In this document: positions 35,721 to 48,648 of the stretch, piece by piece
Numbering within the stretch: the stretch's first letter is position 1
How the letters are laid out: every line of letters begins with the position of its first letter
NCBI GenBank assembly: GCA_010909165.1
Contig: MU008172.1
Span: 434,001 to 498,000 of the forward strand
Length of the DNA: 64,000 bases
Source: Anthoceros angustus
Taxonomy: Eukaryota; Streptophyta; Anthocerotopsida; Anthocerotales; Anthocerotaceae
Direction: 5' to 3'
Position numbers and translations under genes: made by a program
The notes under the pieces: model-generated
The model's database searches: none
Told to the model about the DNA's origin: nothing
The model's input: only the letters and a program-made list of their open reading frames with translations

Positions 35721-36014
35721 AGTAGGTGTGATACTTTCCTTTTTGTTCAAAATAGCATGATCGTAAGTGGAGAAATGCCAGTTTTGGCATGAATTGAAAG
35801 TCAGTGCGGACTCCTAAACATTCTTCTTGTTTTTGTCCTATAGTTTTATGATTTTTGTCAATTTTCATGGGAGTCTTCCCAGCATCCAAAAATTTCAAAA
35901 TCAAAGTGTTTAGGGAGGGTGCGCAAAGTCTAACCTCTATAGTCTTACAGGGCTTTGTAGCTTTTCTTTGGAAACTAAGTTACTTTAGAAAATTGGAGAT
36001 CTACTGTTTTGAGG

Positions 36015-36160
36015 AGATATTGCGATCATGAACATACGATCATGAAAAGTGGGGTGCACATACACTGTCTAAAAAACTCCACAATTAAGCAGCATGCGAG
36101 CGGACCAGTATTGGGATGGGGTGCCACCCTTTGAGCCCTGTGGAAGACCACATGTACACT
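36015..36160 (+). mobile_element. 5S rRNA-derived module, copy 3
   Basis: Duplicate of the module at 31,155-31,295, with the same AACTCCACAATTAAGCAGCA and AGTATTGGGATGGGG blocks. It is part of unit 2, not an independent insertion. Confidence 0.7.
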
Positions 36161-37810
36161 AACCCCTCTCCGAAGTGTCGGGATGAACGATTTTTTTTTG
36201 TTTTGGGTGTGTTAGTATAGCAAAATGCTTTGAGAATCGTCTGGGTAAGGCCTTTTATACGGGAATGGTCCTTGGCCCTTGGTGATAATAATTTTTTTCG
36301 GTCCTTAGGTTTCGACCCCGGATAGGTAGGTCGGAAATAGAGTCCTTGGGTTTTGGTGATTTTTGGAATACGAGGTGTCTATATATGCTAGGAATGCTCA
36401 CAATATGCCAGCTTGGGTAGTCAAGTGGGAGGTGGCTAGTTCCACCACGGTGGCCAAGAACGGACGCATGCACTGTGGGAGTTTACAACCCTAGTGGCGG
36501 AGCGGGCCAACCCGGAGCGCAATCGAGAGAAGGACACACCGTGACCGCGTCTGTGATGTGACGCCGAGCGAGCCGCAGCAGCCGGGCGCGCATGCAATCG
36601 CCGGGCCGAGTCTCGCTACTGCGGCAGTGAGGGGCGCGGCCAATCGTCGAGCCGGTGGCGGCGGAGGAAGGAAACCGCAACTAAGGAGGAAAGAGGCGCC
36701 GAGGCAAGAGGGCCAAGAGGAGTGGAAGAAGCGCAAGGGTGGTGTTCCTTTTTCTCGACTGCAGGGTCGAGTTTTTTCCGGGAAACAAGGAGGAAGGGAG
36801 ATGGCGCCCAGTTGCCGAAATCCACCACGCAAAGGGCCCAACATGGACGGAAGGTGAGAGCCGCACTGCAGTGTGAGCCGGGCCCGGAATTTATGGAGAA
36901 GAAATGGTGTACCAAAGATTGGTGCAAGAGTGCGCCTGCAATTGAGAACCAGTCGCAAGAGGGCGACGCGAGGAAGAGGCCGCAAACGATTTGGGGCTCT
37001 TCGAGCAGAAGGGCGAGAAGCATCGAGGATGGGAGCTTGGTAATTGACCCCGAGAAAGAAGACCGAGCCGCAGCCGGCCCATGAAGTGGGAAGTGAGGGT
37101 GAACAATGGATGGGTGACTCGCCAACTCGTGGTTCGCACCGGTGGGATTGGCCAAGTGGATTTTGTGTTTCGCAACCAAGTTGATCATATGGCGCACTAC
37201 TCGGTCTTTCTTCATGAGGTGGTTAAGGGTACACAAATCGATTGGGAGGATGATCTTTGAAAGAGCCTGTGAAGAGAAGGCGATTTGCTCTCCCTTCCCT
37301 CGGCCCTCCTTGATTTCACCTTTCTCGATTCATGTATTCACAGATTGTGTGTCTAACTGAGTTGAAGTCGGTTCCGCCTTCATGGAAACCGGCCGTGAAC
37401 TCAAGGTAGAGGAGGAGGAGTAAGGAGGATTCCGGAAGGATTCCATAGCTGGGAATGCGCCCCTAGAAGATTCGGATGAAGGTGGGGAGGTTTCCAAGGG
37501 CAAGAAGCGAGGGCGGCGACGATCGAAGGGTCGGCGAAAAGGAAGGACACAGCAGAAGAGGAACCCACGCCTACCTAGGGTCACTGTGTCGAAATCGCAG
37601 AACGCGGGTGAAGGAGGAGAAAATAAAAGGGAACGACAAGTTGTTCCCTGTGCAGTGAGTCGCCGCCGAGAGATTGGAGGCGGAGGAAGCAAGGCTGCCA
37701 ACCCCTAGAAGAAGAGGGGTTAGTTTCGCAGCCAAGTCCGCGACGGAGCTCGGACATTTTTGGCGACATTTCACCGACCGTCCTATCAAGTGGAGATAGG
37801 TGACACCGCC

Positions 37811-38188
37811 ATGGAATTGTTGTGGAGGGGATGGGCATGTGACAGCCCAATTCGAATCAGTTCCCCATGGCCCGACGCAGTGATCTCCTCGACTCAGCCC
37901 ATGGCTCTCACCTGGCTGAGTGTGCAGGGACAACAGGAGAAGTTGCTCAAGGAAAAGTTGGAGAGCCTGGAAGGCAAGAACAACGTGGCAGAGGAGCGCA
38001 GACGGGAGTGCGAAGTGGCCCTATGCAAGGCACAGGAGCAGCTAAGGGCCATGTCCACCCAACAGGAGGCCTTAGTGAATCAGGTCAAGGGGGCGCATGC
38101 TACAATTGAGGAGCTTCAAGATGAGGTCTCGCGAGTCCAGGAGCATGTGGAAACAATGGCGCCTCTGGAGAAATTCAAGAAGTCATGA
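37811..38188 (+). CDS. Coiled-coil protein of the repeat unit, 125 aa
   Basis: From ATG 37,811 the frame runs through a heptad-rich segment (KEKLESLEGKNNVAEERRRE, AQEQLRAMSTQQEALVNQV, IEELQDEVSRVQEHVETM) and ends LEKFKKS. Coiled-coil oligomerisation is likely; function unknown. Such segments are common in retroelement Gag-like proteins. In unit 1 the same region has lost several short pieces and is not open. Confidence 0.4.
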   Translation: MELLWRGWACDSPIRISSPWPDAVISSTQPMALTWLSVQGQQEKLLKEKLESLEGKNNVAEERRRECEVALCKAQEQLRAMSTQQEALVNQVKGAHATIEELQDEVSRVQEHVETMAPLEKFKKS

Positions 38189-40189
38189 GAGATACAAGCG
38201 AGAGAGACGGGTTAGCCAGAGTCAAGAGAGAGGCGGCCAAACCAAGAAGGCGGGCAACCAACAGGAGCCAAGCAACCACCGTGGGAAGTAACCACCATGG
38301 TGGCTAAACCGCCACCGGAAGGAGGAACCGAGGTGGGGAAGCCACCGTGAGTACCGCAGATGGGGAGGCAGATCCTCGAAACCCAAAGCAGCACCGCCCA
38401 GGATTGTCCACGGAGGAGAGGGTAAGGACCTCAGATCGGGCGACAGCGCGGCTGGATGAGGATGCTCATGTCCCCGGCCGCTCGCATGGTGAGCGGTGCT
38501 CACTCTAAACGCGTATGTCGTTGTTGGGACAGAGGGGCGTAAACCATCGGCCGCACATCTTGACCGCCACAGGCTACTGCTGGTTCCTTCGAATAGGAGC
38601 TGGCGCCTACCCTCCGCAAGTAGTGCTGGAGGAGATGAGCGAGGCGGAGGCCAGAGCATGGAGGGAGGAGCACACGGTATGGCTGTCCAGTGAGGAGGAG
38701 CGGGACAACGGATGTAGAGGCCACAGGCGCGCAACGTCCACGGGAAGGCGCGAGGAAACCGCAGGCAGCGAGAGCGAGGTGGAGGTTTTGGGGGAAAATC
38801 GCTCGGATCAGAGGCGTGGCCGGCGAGCGAGAGGGACCCCTATGGGTCAGAGCTAGGCAAAGAATCATGAGGGCCACGATTTTAGGGGCCGCGACATCAT
38901 AGGTCCGGGGTTTTGGGGTTAGGGATAGGGTGTTCGAGAGCTCAGCCGAAGTTCATAGCCTAGATGTATAAGAGACCCTTTGAGTGTCTCTCTAATGCAT
39001 TTACTGTGAACTTCCGTATCGAATCCTCGCGGGTTGATTGGAGACGTCGTCGTCAAGACCGAACGGGTTCGGCACATCGCTTTCGCCACAAGAAGACCGG
39101 AAGATCTGGATGGTCGAGAGCGGAGTGGCCAAGCTCCACGTCTGGGACAAAGAATTGGTGAGGGGCGCCCGCTACCGAAAGGCGCAAGGTTGCTGCGGAA
39201 AGTCGGTGAGATCGCCGCTGAGTGAATCGCCTGGCACGACTGCCTCCTCCGCCTCCTCCTAGGAAGCCATCGAACGTGTTTAATTCTATGAGGGGGGTCC
39301 GTGGCCCGGGGTGAGGTCTATGTGGCCCGAGAAAGGGAAGAGAGGGGTATCCATGTGGGGAAAGGTTCTGGCGGTGAGCGTGCCGCTATAGGGGAGGGCG
39401 GGGAAAATGCGTGTGCGCTTTGAGAAAACGCGGAGTGATAGAAAGGGCAAAGCGAGTGGTGAGGTCAGTGAGGGTCGGCGCCAGAGCGAGACTGTGTATT
39501 CGGGTCGTGGTGCCTAATTCTCGAAGTTGAGGACTGACTTCGTGAGAGAATTAGAATAGGTGTGAGTCTAGGTGTGTGTGTAAGGCCATGACTCGAGACC
39601 TCGCCGGGAGCCGGGTGACAAGATCCTGCCAAGGCTCTGTGGTGGAGCCCGCCATGTTGGTTGAATCAACCATCGGTGGCGAACGCACTAACGCGTGGCC
39701 GAGACCTCCACGTGTCGGTAGGGTGGGTAAGGATCGGTTGTGGTAGGGCTAGGACCCATAGTTTAGAACATCTTGACACAAAACCATTCCCTTGGGATCA
39801 AATCCTAGGACTATAACTACATAGAGGGTAATGTGGCCTCTTTGCGCCTTTGGGACGCAAAAACCCCATTCCACATGCCCCTCGACGGACAAATGTTCGA
39901 TTTAAAATCGTCTCACTTCGTGGCCGTACGCGTGTCGACCTCCCTCGTGTGAGATCTTCCATGGCGAGATCATCCTCTAGATAACTAACTAGACACATGA
40001 AGTGGAGCGCACTATCTTTCGACTAGGTTGAGCATTACAAAATGCACACAATAAGCCCATGGTCCAAAAACACTACGTAATAATGTAAGGGCGGCATGGA
40101 AAATACTCGTTAGTATTATTGGGCTAGATTTGAGCAAACATATTGCTCTAGAGCTCTTCTTATCCATGATGGCTTGAGAAAGTAGTTAT

Positions 40190-40550
40190 TAGTGAGACTG
40201 TATTCTTAGGATATTTTTGGCATATGCTAATGCCAATAGGATATCTTAGGAATATGTCGTTGCCAAGGGCTAGTGTATATAGACCCTTTCACAGAGGATA
40301 AGCTCAGATCATAGCTTGTCCTCTAAATATGCAATGCGAGAGTGTTGTAAGGAGGCCAAAGCTATGACTCCAAGAGCGATGTGTGAGGAATTTGCGTGTT
40401 GTTCTTGTGGGGAGAGTGTGTTTGTGCCACGACATGCGAGCTACTCTCTCCTATTGTTATTGGTTTGTACCTATACTTGCATATTAGATTTGTTTTGCTT
40501 GGTTGTCTGTTGAGGAAGTGCTTATATGAATGCAAATGCTTACCTCGTGC
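40190..40550 (+). mobile_element. LTR copy C (5'-truncated)
   Basis: Matches copy B from the GTATTCTTAGGATATTT block through GAGGAGGCCAAAGCTATGAC-like sequence (here AAGGAGGCC...) to CTTACCTCGTGC. The first ~190 bp of copy B are missing. It lies about 350 bp beyond the end of duplication unit 2. Confidence 0.7.
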
Positions 40551-41880
40551 GATATGACCAATGTAGGAGGCCATGCAGCGTGCGAATGTTAACCAAGGGA
40601 CAATGATTGTGCACATGGAGCGGCAGGGCATAGACGCATCTCTTCCGCAGTCTTGGCCTAAAGTTGTAATGTCCTCTAGTTTTGTGTTCGATTATGGTAT
40701 TTCGATGAGAGCAATTGAAAGTTTGTTGGTCTCCTCTTCGATGTTTCGTATTGTGTGCATTTGCTTGCACCCTAGCTAGCTGCATGTGAAAATTAGCTCA
40801 CTTTGTTTCTGATCGTTAAACTCACTAGTGTTGATTGAAGGAAAGAAACGGGGGTGCCCTTGGACGATTGGTTTTGTGCCGATTGGCTTAGCAGTTTAAG
40901 ATGTGGGTGGTTTCAGGTATGTTATACCTCATTGGATGCAGAATTCTTAGGAGAATCCTTGTTCTAATTTTTCCAAAATTAAATTTCACTTATTTGGACC
41001 TAAAAAATCTTAAAAAGAGATTTCTATAAATTTTCATCCATCAAATAGCTCAAAAGGGACCGTGGTTGAGACAAATCTTGGCCTACTGGGGAAGTGAGGA
41101 TATAACATCCTCAAGGTAATTAGCAACGTCCTCGAACATGTCCACATCATATTGTAGCAACGAGCCATAAAGTGCTGCAAGAGGATCGGAAGTATGTTAA
41201 GCACCTCATCTCGGCCCTTATACACACCATACGTGCGGAGTTCCGATGTAGGAATGTCTCTTTACCACACATACACTGCGACGTAAACCTCACCGATCTT
41301 TGATCTATTATTGGCTTTTGAGCGGGGTGCAGGGGCATCGCCGGACACAGGCGGTTGGCAGTAAACGTGTTATTATAATCTAACGCATAAAGGCAAGGCA
41401 GGAGGGAGAGATGATGGAAGAGAGAAGATGGGCAGAGAACACCACGGGCATGTCAGTGGGCCCCACACCTGGCCAGCTAATTCTACGCTTTGTTCTTGAC
41501 CCGCCCGGGACTGCCGGACAACGAGGGCCCATTTCGGTGAATTAGACGCGTTGTGTGCCTGGTCTCGACACCACCTTTATCTTGAATTGACGAGGATCTT
41601 CCTTTTCCTTTTGAACCCGCCGGTTTATTGATTGAACAAGGGGGTGTATTAGATAAAAGACTCTGGAAGGTGTCGGTCGGGGACCGACCAATACAGGTTA
41701 GTATGTTCCACGGGACTTGTAACATACGGCAGTAAGGACATGAAGGTTCCACACATCATGTGCTTTCCCTCACATAGGGTACGTTTCACAAGGAAGTGTT
41801 TGCTCTGCAATCTAAGACAGCTTAGTTATCACCTGAGATCCACGTTGCTTCTACTGGTCTGTACAAAGCAAATAGGTACG
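40551..41880. other. Spacer between repeat block and ATG1
   Basis: No recognisable gene or repeat. It should contain the 3' end of the ATG1 transcript. Confidence 0.5.
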
Positions 41881-44800
41881 CTATAGAGGGGTGATATTTA
41901 GCCTGTTTGTGACACAGTGAGACTGCCTTTCAGCTACCCGGTGTGCCGTTTCACTCAACCAAGTTCTTTCCGAGAGACCCAATACAAGAGGAGGCTTCAG
42001 AGGTAGTGAGGGTGCCTCTTCTCTAAGGAAGTGGAGGAGGGTGGCAGCTTTGGCATACGACACTGATGCCTTGGTGCTGTTCCCCAGCACATCATGAACC
42101 TGTTACAACAGATGCCATGTGAAGATTTAGTGAAGAGCGGGGTATCATGTGTGGGCTTGTGTGGCATTAGCATATCTCAACTTACTGCTGCATTTCGACC
42201 GGCGGTTACCGCCGCTTGGAAGATAAGTTCCACAGCATCTGGCATGCGGTCACCACCTGCACAGTTAGCAGACAGCCCATCAATATATTTGCACAACCCT
42301 ACAAGCAACAGCAGACCGATTAAGCGAGCCAAAGGCCGTTGTCTCTCAATACCATCGATACCACTCAGGTGTGTGGCAAGAGCTTCCCCTCGCTCACAAG
42401 CTGCTACATACTCTTGCTCCACGACTGAACAAGTCTCCTGTTGGTCATCTATATTGATGCCTTCCAGATCAGGGCTCCCAACATCCTCGGGCACCTCAAA
42501 CTGTCTTCCCTCAGCAGCCCAAGTATAGCATATGTGTAATGCTTGCTTCCAAATGGATAAGCAAACAAGATGGATCGAGAAAGCTGCGAGGGGTTGCCCT
42601 GCATGGAACTGACAGCACCTCACCTCAACAACACCATCAAGCCTCAGGGGACAAGACGTAGTGACAAGGATGGCAGATGTATAATTAATACCTGTTCTGT
42701 GGCCAACTCTGCAATAACTCCAGCACATCGCTTTAGGGAAGCCAACCTTTGAGGTGGATATGTTCTGGTTTCAATCTGCCTTGCTTGAGGAGAAACAGTG
42801 GCCGGAGGGAAAGCCTGGTTGAAAACGCTACTCCCAGGTTTTTCTCGCGGACTTGCAGATCCAGGAACCCTGACACATGAAAAGTTGGCTTGTGACGAGC
42901 CCTCCCCTTTACTCAGGCATCTGTCCCCTCCAGATAGGCTCAGTATCATTTCGTTTGTTGCCATCGGCGGATTTACCAAAACATACTCACGTTCAATAGA
43001 CTCCATGGAATCCATTAGAGTACCTGTATGGCAAACTTGACACATGTCAGGACAATTTTTTGCCCACCGCATACAAAAAAATTCAACTGCACAAAGGCAC
43101 TGCTCATTACCTCCTCTAGACGTGCCTCCAGACAGATAGCCATCTTCTCCATCCCTTACTGAACTACGGTGACCAGTTGAAACTCCTGGTTGCCAGATCT
43201 CTACAGCCAGAGATCTATTTCTGCTGCTGCTAGTAGGAAGGTGTTTGTCTGGAGACCAAGAACCTGATCTTCGACGAGAATCAACTGCTGTAGTGCCCTG
43301 TTTGTTCACATATGTCCTTTCGCCCGAAATGGTTGCATTCTGCACCGAGTATGGAAATGCATCTACACAGCTTGGTTGCTTCACCACTGTAGTTGATGGT
43401 GCTGTCTTTGGAAAATGACCAACATCATTCACAAAGGAAGGTAGGCTATCAGATTTGTGAGCTTTAAAAGCTACGACTGGAGCCCTGGCAACTTGTTCAC
43501 CGACTTCCTCAACCCTATGATAAGAACCACAAACAGTTAGAAATTAACTTAGCTGACAACATCTGAGTGAAAGAGGCAGGAATCAGGGTTAGAGGTGAAC
43601 CTCTCCGCCCGCATAAAAGGGTGGTTAAAAAATTCCTCAAAAGAAAGGCGCTCCACTGGAAGACAACAGAAGGCAAACACCCAGTTTGTAGAATGGCAAT
43701 GCAGGAAGAACATCAAAGTCAAATCTGAATGACGAACCTACCAGGATTTTGGCACAGCAACTTGCGGCACAGGTCAATGCAATCAGGATGGAACTCCTTC
43801 ACGAGATTTTCTGGGAAGAGTAACTTTGAATTTTTTATGTTTTTCATCAGCTGCAAAAGCATCCAAGAAGGATCGATGACTTAAGTTACAAACCACTGGA
43901 TTCCAGCCCATGTCTAACAACAAAACTCTCAGCAATCAGCAAGGAAACTACTACTTTTTGCAAGGAAACTGCCTGTATGAAAGTCGTGAAGCTGTCATTC
44001 ATCACATCCCGCTTGTACTTTACCTCCAGGAAAGAGGCAGCAGGAAACGGTGGGCGTCCAGTCATCAAATGAAATAGAATCGCCCCTACACTCCAAAGGT
44101 CTGCCTGCAAGAGACATGGGCAACAAACTAAGATGGCAAAGGGCACAAAAGTTGAATTCAAATGGCCGTCACTCTTCATATGCGTCACTTGATTTGGCTG
44201 CATGGTTCAAAGAGTAGAAGACATGAGGAGGACAGAATCCTAGCCTGCCTACAAAAATACCTTGGCGTCATACTTCTGATGCTGCAAAATTTCCGGTGCC
44301 ATGTACAAAGGTGACCCACAATGGGTCTCAGCTAAGCCTTGAGGCTGTAACGACCTGCAAACCACATTATGCAATTAGCTAGATGAAGAGTACATTAGAT
44401 GATCAAAAGCACACAACATAAACAAGAGCTATGAAGTGTCAACATCGTCTGAATCTGGACAACACTCCCACCTGGCAAATCCAAAGTCAGCTATTTTCAG
44501 CACAGCATCGTCATCATTGCTTGTCAAAAGAAGGTTCTGCACAAGAGTGCAAGTTAATTTCTGTACAGAGTACAAGCCCACCAATCCCTAATCACACACG
44601 CTCAGGTTTCCAAACGTACTCACGGCCCACAGATATACCAACATTCACCAAGGTACAAAGTCAAGGCATCTGACGCAGAAATAGCTGGGTTGCACACCTG
44701 AGGCTTCAGATCTCTGTGGATCAGGTTCTTAGCTCTAAGAACCTGCAAACCGGCACCTGAGAAGCACCTTCAACCATAAGTAGTTTGATAACCCATACAT

Positions 44801-45403
44801 GGCACAGAGATGATCCCACTGTCGAGACTTCTACGTTTCGGACCTGCTCCATTCCACACAGCAACAACTGATCGAAAACGGTAGCACAGACAAAACTTCA
44901 CCAACCTAATTGCTTCATAATGTTTCTGACAACGGTCTGCGAAAACTTTTTCCGATCGATGTGTCGAGCAAGGTCACCCCCAGCACAGTATTCCAACACT
45001 AAGTAAATCCGGTCGGCGGCCTGAAGCACGTCAACCACAAAGGTGCCGTCAGCATGAGCTGCAAACAAGAGCCAAATTCCAACACTCTGGAGGATTTTCC
45101 ATGCATATCCTAGTGCCCTCTGCTCCACACGACCATAATCAACAGTGAGAGATTGGGACTCACGTGAATAGTATCGTGCAAACGGACGATGTTAGGATTA
45201 GTAATCTTCTCGAGAATCTGAATTTCCGACATGAGACTCTGCTTCAGTTTCACATCAAGACTGTCGGTTTTGATCTCCTTGATGGCTACCACATCTCCGG
45301 TCGTCATGTGCTGAGCTTTCCACACCTGAGCAAAGGAGCCAGCCCCTATCTTATCTATCAGCCAGTACTGGCCTACGGTCATCTTTCGTGAATCATCTGC
45401 CAT
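41881..45403 (-). CDS. ATG1: ATG1 autophagy-initiating Ser/Thr kinase, 13 exons, 699 aa
   Basis: Exons (minus): 45403-45164, 45020-44906, 44756-44698, 44536-44472, 44354-44261, 44104-44024, 43850-43742, 43655-43601, 43514-43111, 43023-42692, 42608-42353, 42256-42186, 42099-41881; 2,100 nt in frame, all GT-AG. Kinase domain about residues 10-270: [12 protein letters not shown] loop, catalytic VVAIKE (K42), [30 protein letters not shown]. An ATG1-type linker follows, with [14 protein letters not shown] near residue 412. The C-terminal region [33 protein letters not shown] and [19 protein letters not shown] matches the plant ATG1 tail that binds ATG13. ATG1 with ATG13 starts phagophore formation. 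Length is normal for plant ATG1a/b. Divergent from the UPRT gene. Confidence 0.95.
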
Positions 45404-45967
45404 GGCTCCCTCTGTCCGGGGCGCAGACAACCTGGGCAAGGAACAAGGCTGCTTCAACAGAGGTAGGGAGAGCGACCACAATGACGTCCGCAATTGCTTG
45501 AAACAGTGATGCGATGATCAGGAAATCGGGTCCTCGGTCACAGCTCGAGGCAGGATCCGCAGCTCCCAAGCCTTCTTCACAAAAATAATAGCTTGAGGAA
45601 CGAAGAGAGCTCGCATCCACCAGATAGTATAACCCATACAGCCCACATCCCACGTTGGAGGCTCTGTCCAATCTATATACAAGACAGCCAGAAGAAAGAT
45701 GATAATAGAAGCCGGGCGTCGCAAGCCACGGACACCACCGTGGAGCGTAACGTAAACCGAAGAACTGCGCTTGCTACAGGCTTACTTTACTACCTATACA
45801 ATATGTACATATTACCATGCATCAGCCATAGATACATATGTAGTAGTAGGGTGAAGCGAGAAGTGAACGGCTTGGTGTCTTGCATTCGGATTTGGTATTG
45901 TCCTTGCTTGGGTTAACACTTTTCCTTCCGTGTTGGAGCGAATGCTGTTTGATCGGATACAGCACGC
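45404..45967. promoter_or_regulatory. Divergent intergenic region between ATG1 and UPRT
   Basis: The two start codons are 564 bp apart on opposite strands, so both promoters and leaders must share this stretch. No TATA box is clear for either gene. Confidence 0.6.
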
Positions 45968-48290
45968 ATGGCCTGCATTCCGGTTTGGGCTCCCGCGCTG
46001 TCGTCGCTGCCTAGCAGACATGGTTTCGCCAGCTTCTCGGCTCTGGCCTCCCCGTCTGCGCCTTCATTCCCGGCCAGCTTGAGTGCAACGGGCCCTTCTC
46101 CGCCAACTCAGGTTTGGCACGCAACTCTTTGTCCTTCTCTCCCGCTGCACACGTGTGATGCGTTCAACTGGGGTCCCTCGATCCCAGCTTGCGTCATCAG
46201 CTGTGTTCGTTGCGATAAGAGCAGCACAGCAAGCAGTAATATGTTAGCATCACGTCTGTCTGGATGCCGGGCCCTTGCGGGTGTTTTGGCTTCCAGGATT
46301 TTGTGTGCTGGACTTGACCGTTTTCCGGGAAAACATCTTATTTTCCGCAGGGAAAACGTTCGAAAACCTGGGGTCTCATGGCCCCGGCTGGAGTCTGGAG
46401 TGAGTCAATGTGGCCTCGTAGGAGACAGCATGGTACAATGTGCTCAGTTGCCAAATCGGCGACTCCGCAGACAGGCACCGATCAGTTTTTGGTATGACAC
46501 ACTTACCAGGTCCATGGATGGGCACGCAATTCATTGGTATCTGTCTTATTACTTGGGCGCAGTAGGGTTTGCTGCAGTGTGTGTCCAGAGTTTGATCGTT
46601 ATTGGCGGGTTTTCAGGTCTTTGTGCCGCCACACCCCCTTATAAAGCACTGGATTTCTGTGCTACGGAATGAGTACACTCCAAGTCCCATGTTCAGTAAG
46701 TCCCGGTCTACGGGGTCATGGTTGGTTTGCGCCAACAGCTTCTGAATCAAATTTGCCCGACCTGTGATTCTGAGTTTCCTGTTACACACAGGACCTGTGT
46801 AGTCGTGATGTGGTGAGTTTCTTTTTCTGCAGGAAGTGCGTTGGCAGAGCTTGGGAGGTTGCTGATATATGAAGCGTCTAGAGACTGGCTTGTAAGATTG
46901 CAGGCAGAAATTACAGTCAGGATGTACTGAGCATCTTGTTTTCCAGTTCCCGGCTCGTCTCTCACTACGCTTTTCACAGGTCACAGTTAGTGGTGAAATA
47001 CAGACCCCGCTTGGTGTGGCTAATGTCGAGTTCATTGACCCAAGGGAGCCTGTGAAGGTGATCATGTGTGCGGGTTTTTTGTCCATTGTGTCTCTAGTTT
47101 TTGCTTTCCAACCATGGTTGGACCATTCTATTCTGAGTTATCTCTTTGTTTCCGATTCGCTGTCTATGAAACCATCGTAGTGCAGGTCATTCCAATTTTG
47201 AGAGCCGGTCTTGTACTTGTCGAGCTGATGTCTTCTGTGTTGCCCTCAACTCAGACCTACCACTTAGGTCTAGTCACCGAGCACCTCTGATTTATAGTAA
47301 GCCACTTGCAGATGAAACGGAAAGTGTGGCACATGAGTGTAGAAATGAACTGGTACGATGCGGGTATCCTGTAAGCCCAAATCTGATAGGTTATTATCTG
47401 TTGAATCGTTCTCAGGATATGCGCGGGATGAAGTAACCCTGCAACCAACCTGCTACCTGAACAAGTATGGTCAAATTCCAGGGCTTTATTTCTTTCTAGG
47501 TTACTGGGCTTCCGATGGTTGTCTCATATTTGTCTTGACGGCACGGTCTTAGAGCAGGGCATAGTATGTTGGGAAAGTCTTCAGAAATCCCCTAGGTGCA
47601 TCATGCACTTACATATCTCAGTATCTGCGTGCAGGCTGCCAGATACATTTTCTGAAGGCTCTCGTGTGCTTATTACAGATCCCATGCTTGCCACAGGTAA
47701 TTCCTGCTTTCTCCTATTTAGTCCAGGGGTAGTGTAGTTGAGGAGCGAGAGGAGCAAGAACTGATGTCGAGGTTGGTATTCCAGGGGGCACAATGGTAGC
47801 TGCCATAGAGGAGCTGAAGAGCCGTGGTGTGGATCACAAGCTTATTCGTGTGGTATGTATGTTTTTTCGATGTAGCTATGGCTGTTTGAGTGCGTTGTGA
47901 GAGATGACAACAACCGTCCCTTGTATATCTGGTGTTGCAGATTTCTGCCGTGGCTGCACCTCCAGCACTTACGAAACTAAGCGAAAAATTTCCAGGGTTG
48001 GTTAGGGGCCACTGTGATTCTTGATTTGTTGTCGCTTCCCTGTACGCGTGGGAGCAAGCAACTGAAGTACTTGGCTGTCCTTTTTTTTGTCAATATAGGC
48101 TGCGCGTGTACACTGGCATCATCGACCCAGAGCTAAACGACCAAGGGTACGATTTGGTTGGAAGACCTCTTCATGAATCTTGAACCTCCAGACGCAATCA
48201 GAGCTGTTGGTAACTTGAGCATGGGTTTGTTTATGCAGATTCATCTTGCCTGGGCTTGGAGACGCTGGAGATCGTAGCTTCGGTACATGA
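45968..48290 (+). CDS. UPP: Uracil phosphoribosyltransferase, plastid-targeted type, 12 exons, 305 aa
   Basis: Exons: 45968-46111, 46351-46491, 46617-46695, 46833-46891, 46980-47057, 47186-47267, 47416-47464, 47635-47696, 47785-47852, 47941-47996, 48099-48146, 48239-48290; 918 nt in frame. UPRT salvages uracil with PRPP to give UMP. The Ser/Ala-rich N-terminus (MACIPVWAPALSSLPSRHGF) looks like a chloroplast transit peptide. Family motifs: VFVPPHPLIKHWISVLRNE, ALAELGRLLIYEASRDWL, VEFIDPREPVKVIPILRAGL, the PRPP loop ITDPMLATGGTM (about residues 222-233) and the uracil-binding end FILPGLGDAGDRSFGT. The first two exons are the least certain; the acceptor at 46,351 follows a good pyrimidine tract. 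It lacks the N-terminal uridine kinase domain of UKL proteins. Confidence 0.93.
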
Positions 48291-48648
48291 TATCCTCATT
48301 GTGGATGAAGCATAGTCTACAATTATACATTCAGACCTCGAGAAGTGATCATGCGTTTACTTCATCTCGGGGACGAAAAAGTGTCAATCTCCGAGCTTCA
48401 CTCGATTGGCCAATTTTATCGACTGAGAAATTTCCTGTTCCTTGTTGCCATCTTAGCGGGCATAATTCTGGCAGTTATGCTGTCCTTCCCGAGGCCGAGA
48501 AGTGTGGGACTAGCGGCCCGCTGGCATGGACGGCCTCCTGATCGTCGCAGCGCGCTGTGACCCGGGAAACGCGGAGGAACCTGTGCAGGTGACCTCGTTC
48601 TCTGCACATTGTGGCCTAATGATGTGTCGCGATCCGTGCCGCCACTCG
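48291..48648. other. Convergent spacer, UPRT and RING gene 3' ends
   Basis: 358 bp between two facing stop codons. Nothing beyond presumed 3' untranslated regions. Confidence 0.6.

Larger units (their letters stand above)
35061..39834. repeat. Tandem duplication, unit 2 (~4.8 kb)
   Basis: Repeats 30,165-35,060 in the same orientation and order, directly abutting it. About 35,464-35,960 matches unit 1 (30,594-31,090) without visible differences, while other parts differ by many 1-10 base gaps. It ends at GGCCTCTTT (39,835), after which unrelated sequence begins. Confidence 0.95.
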
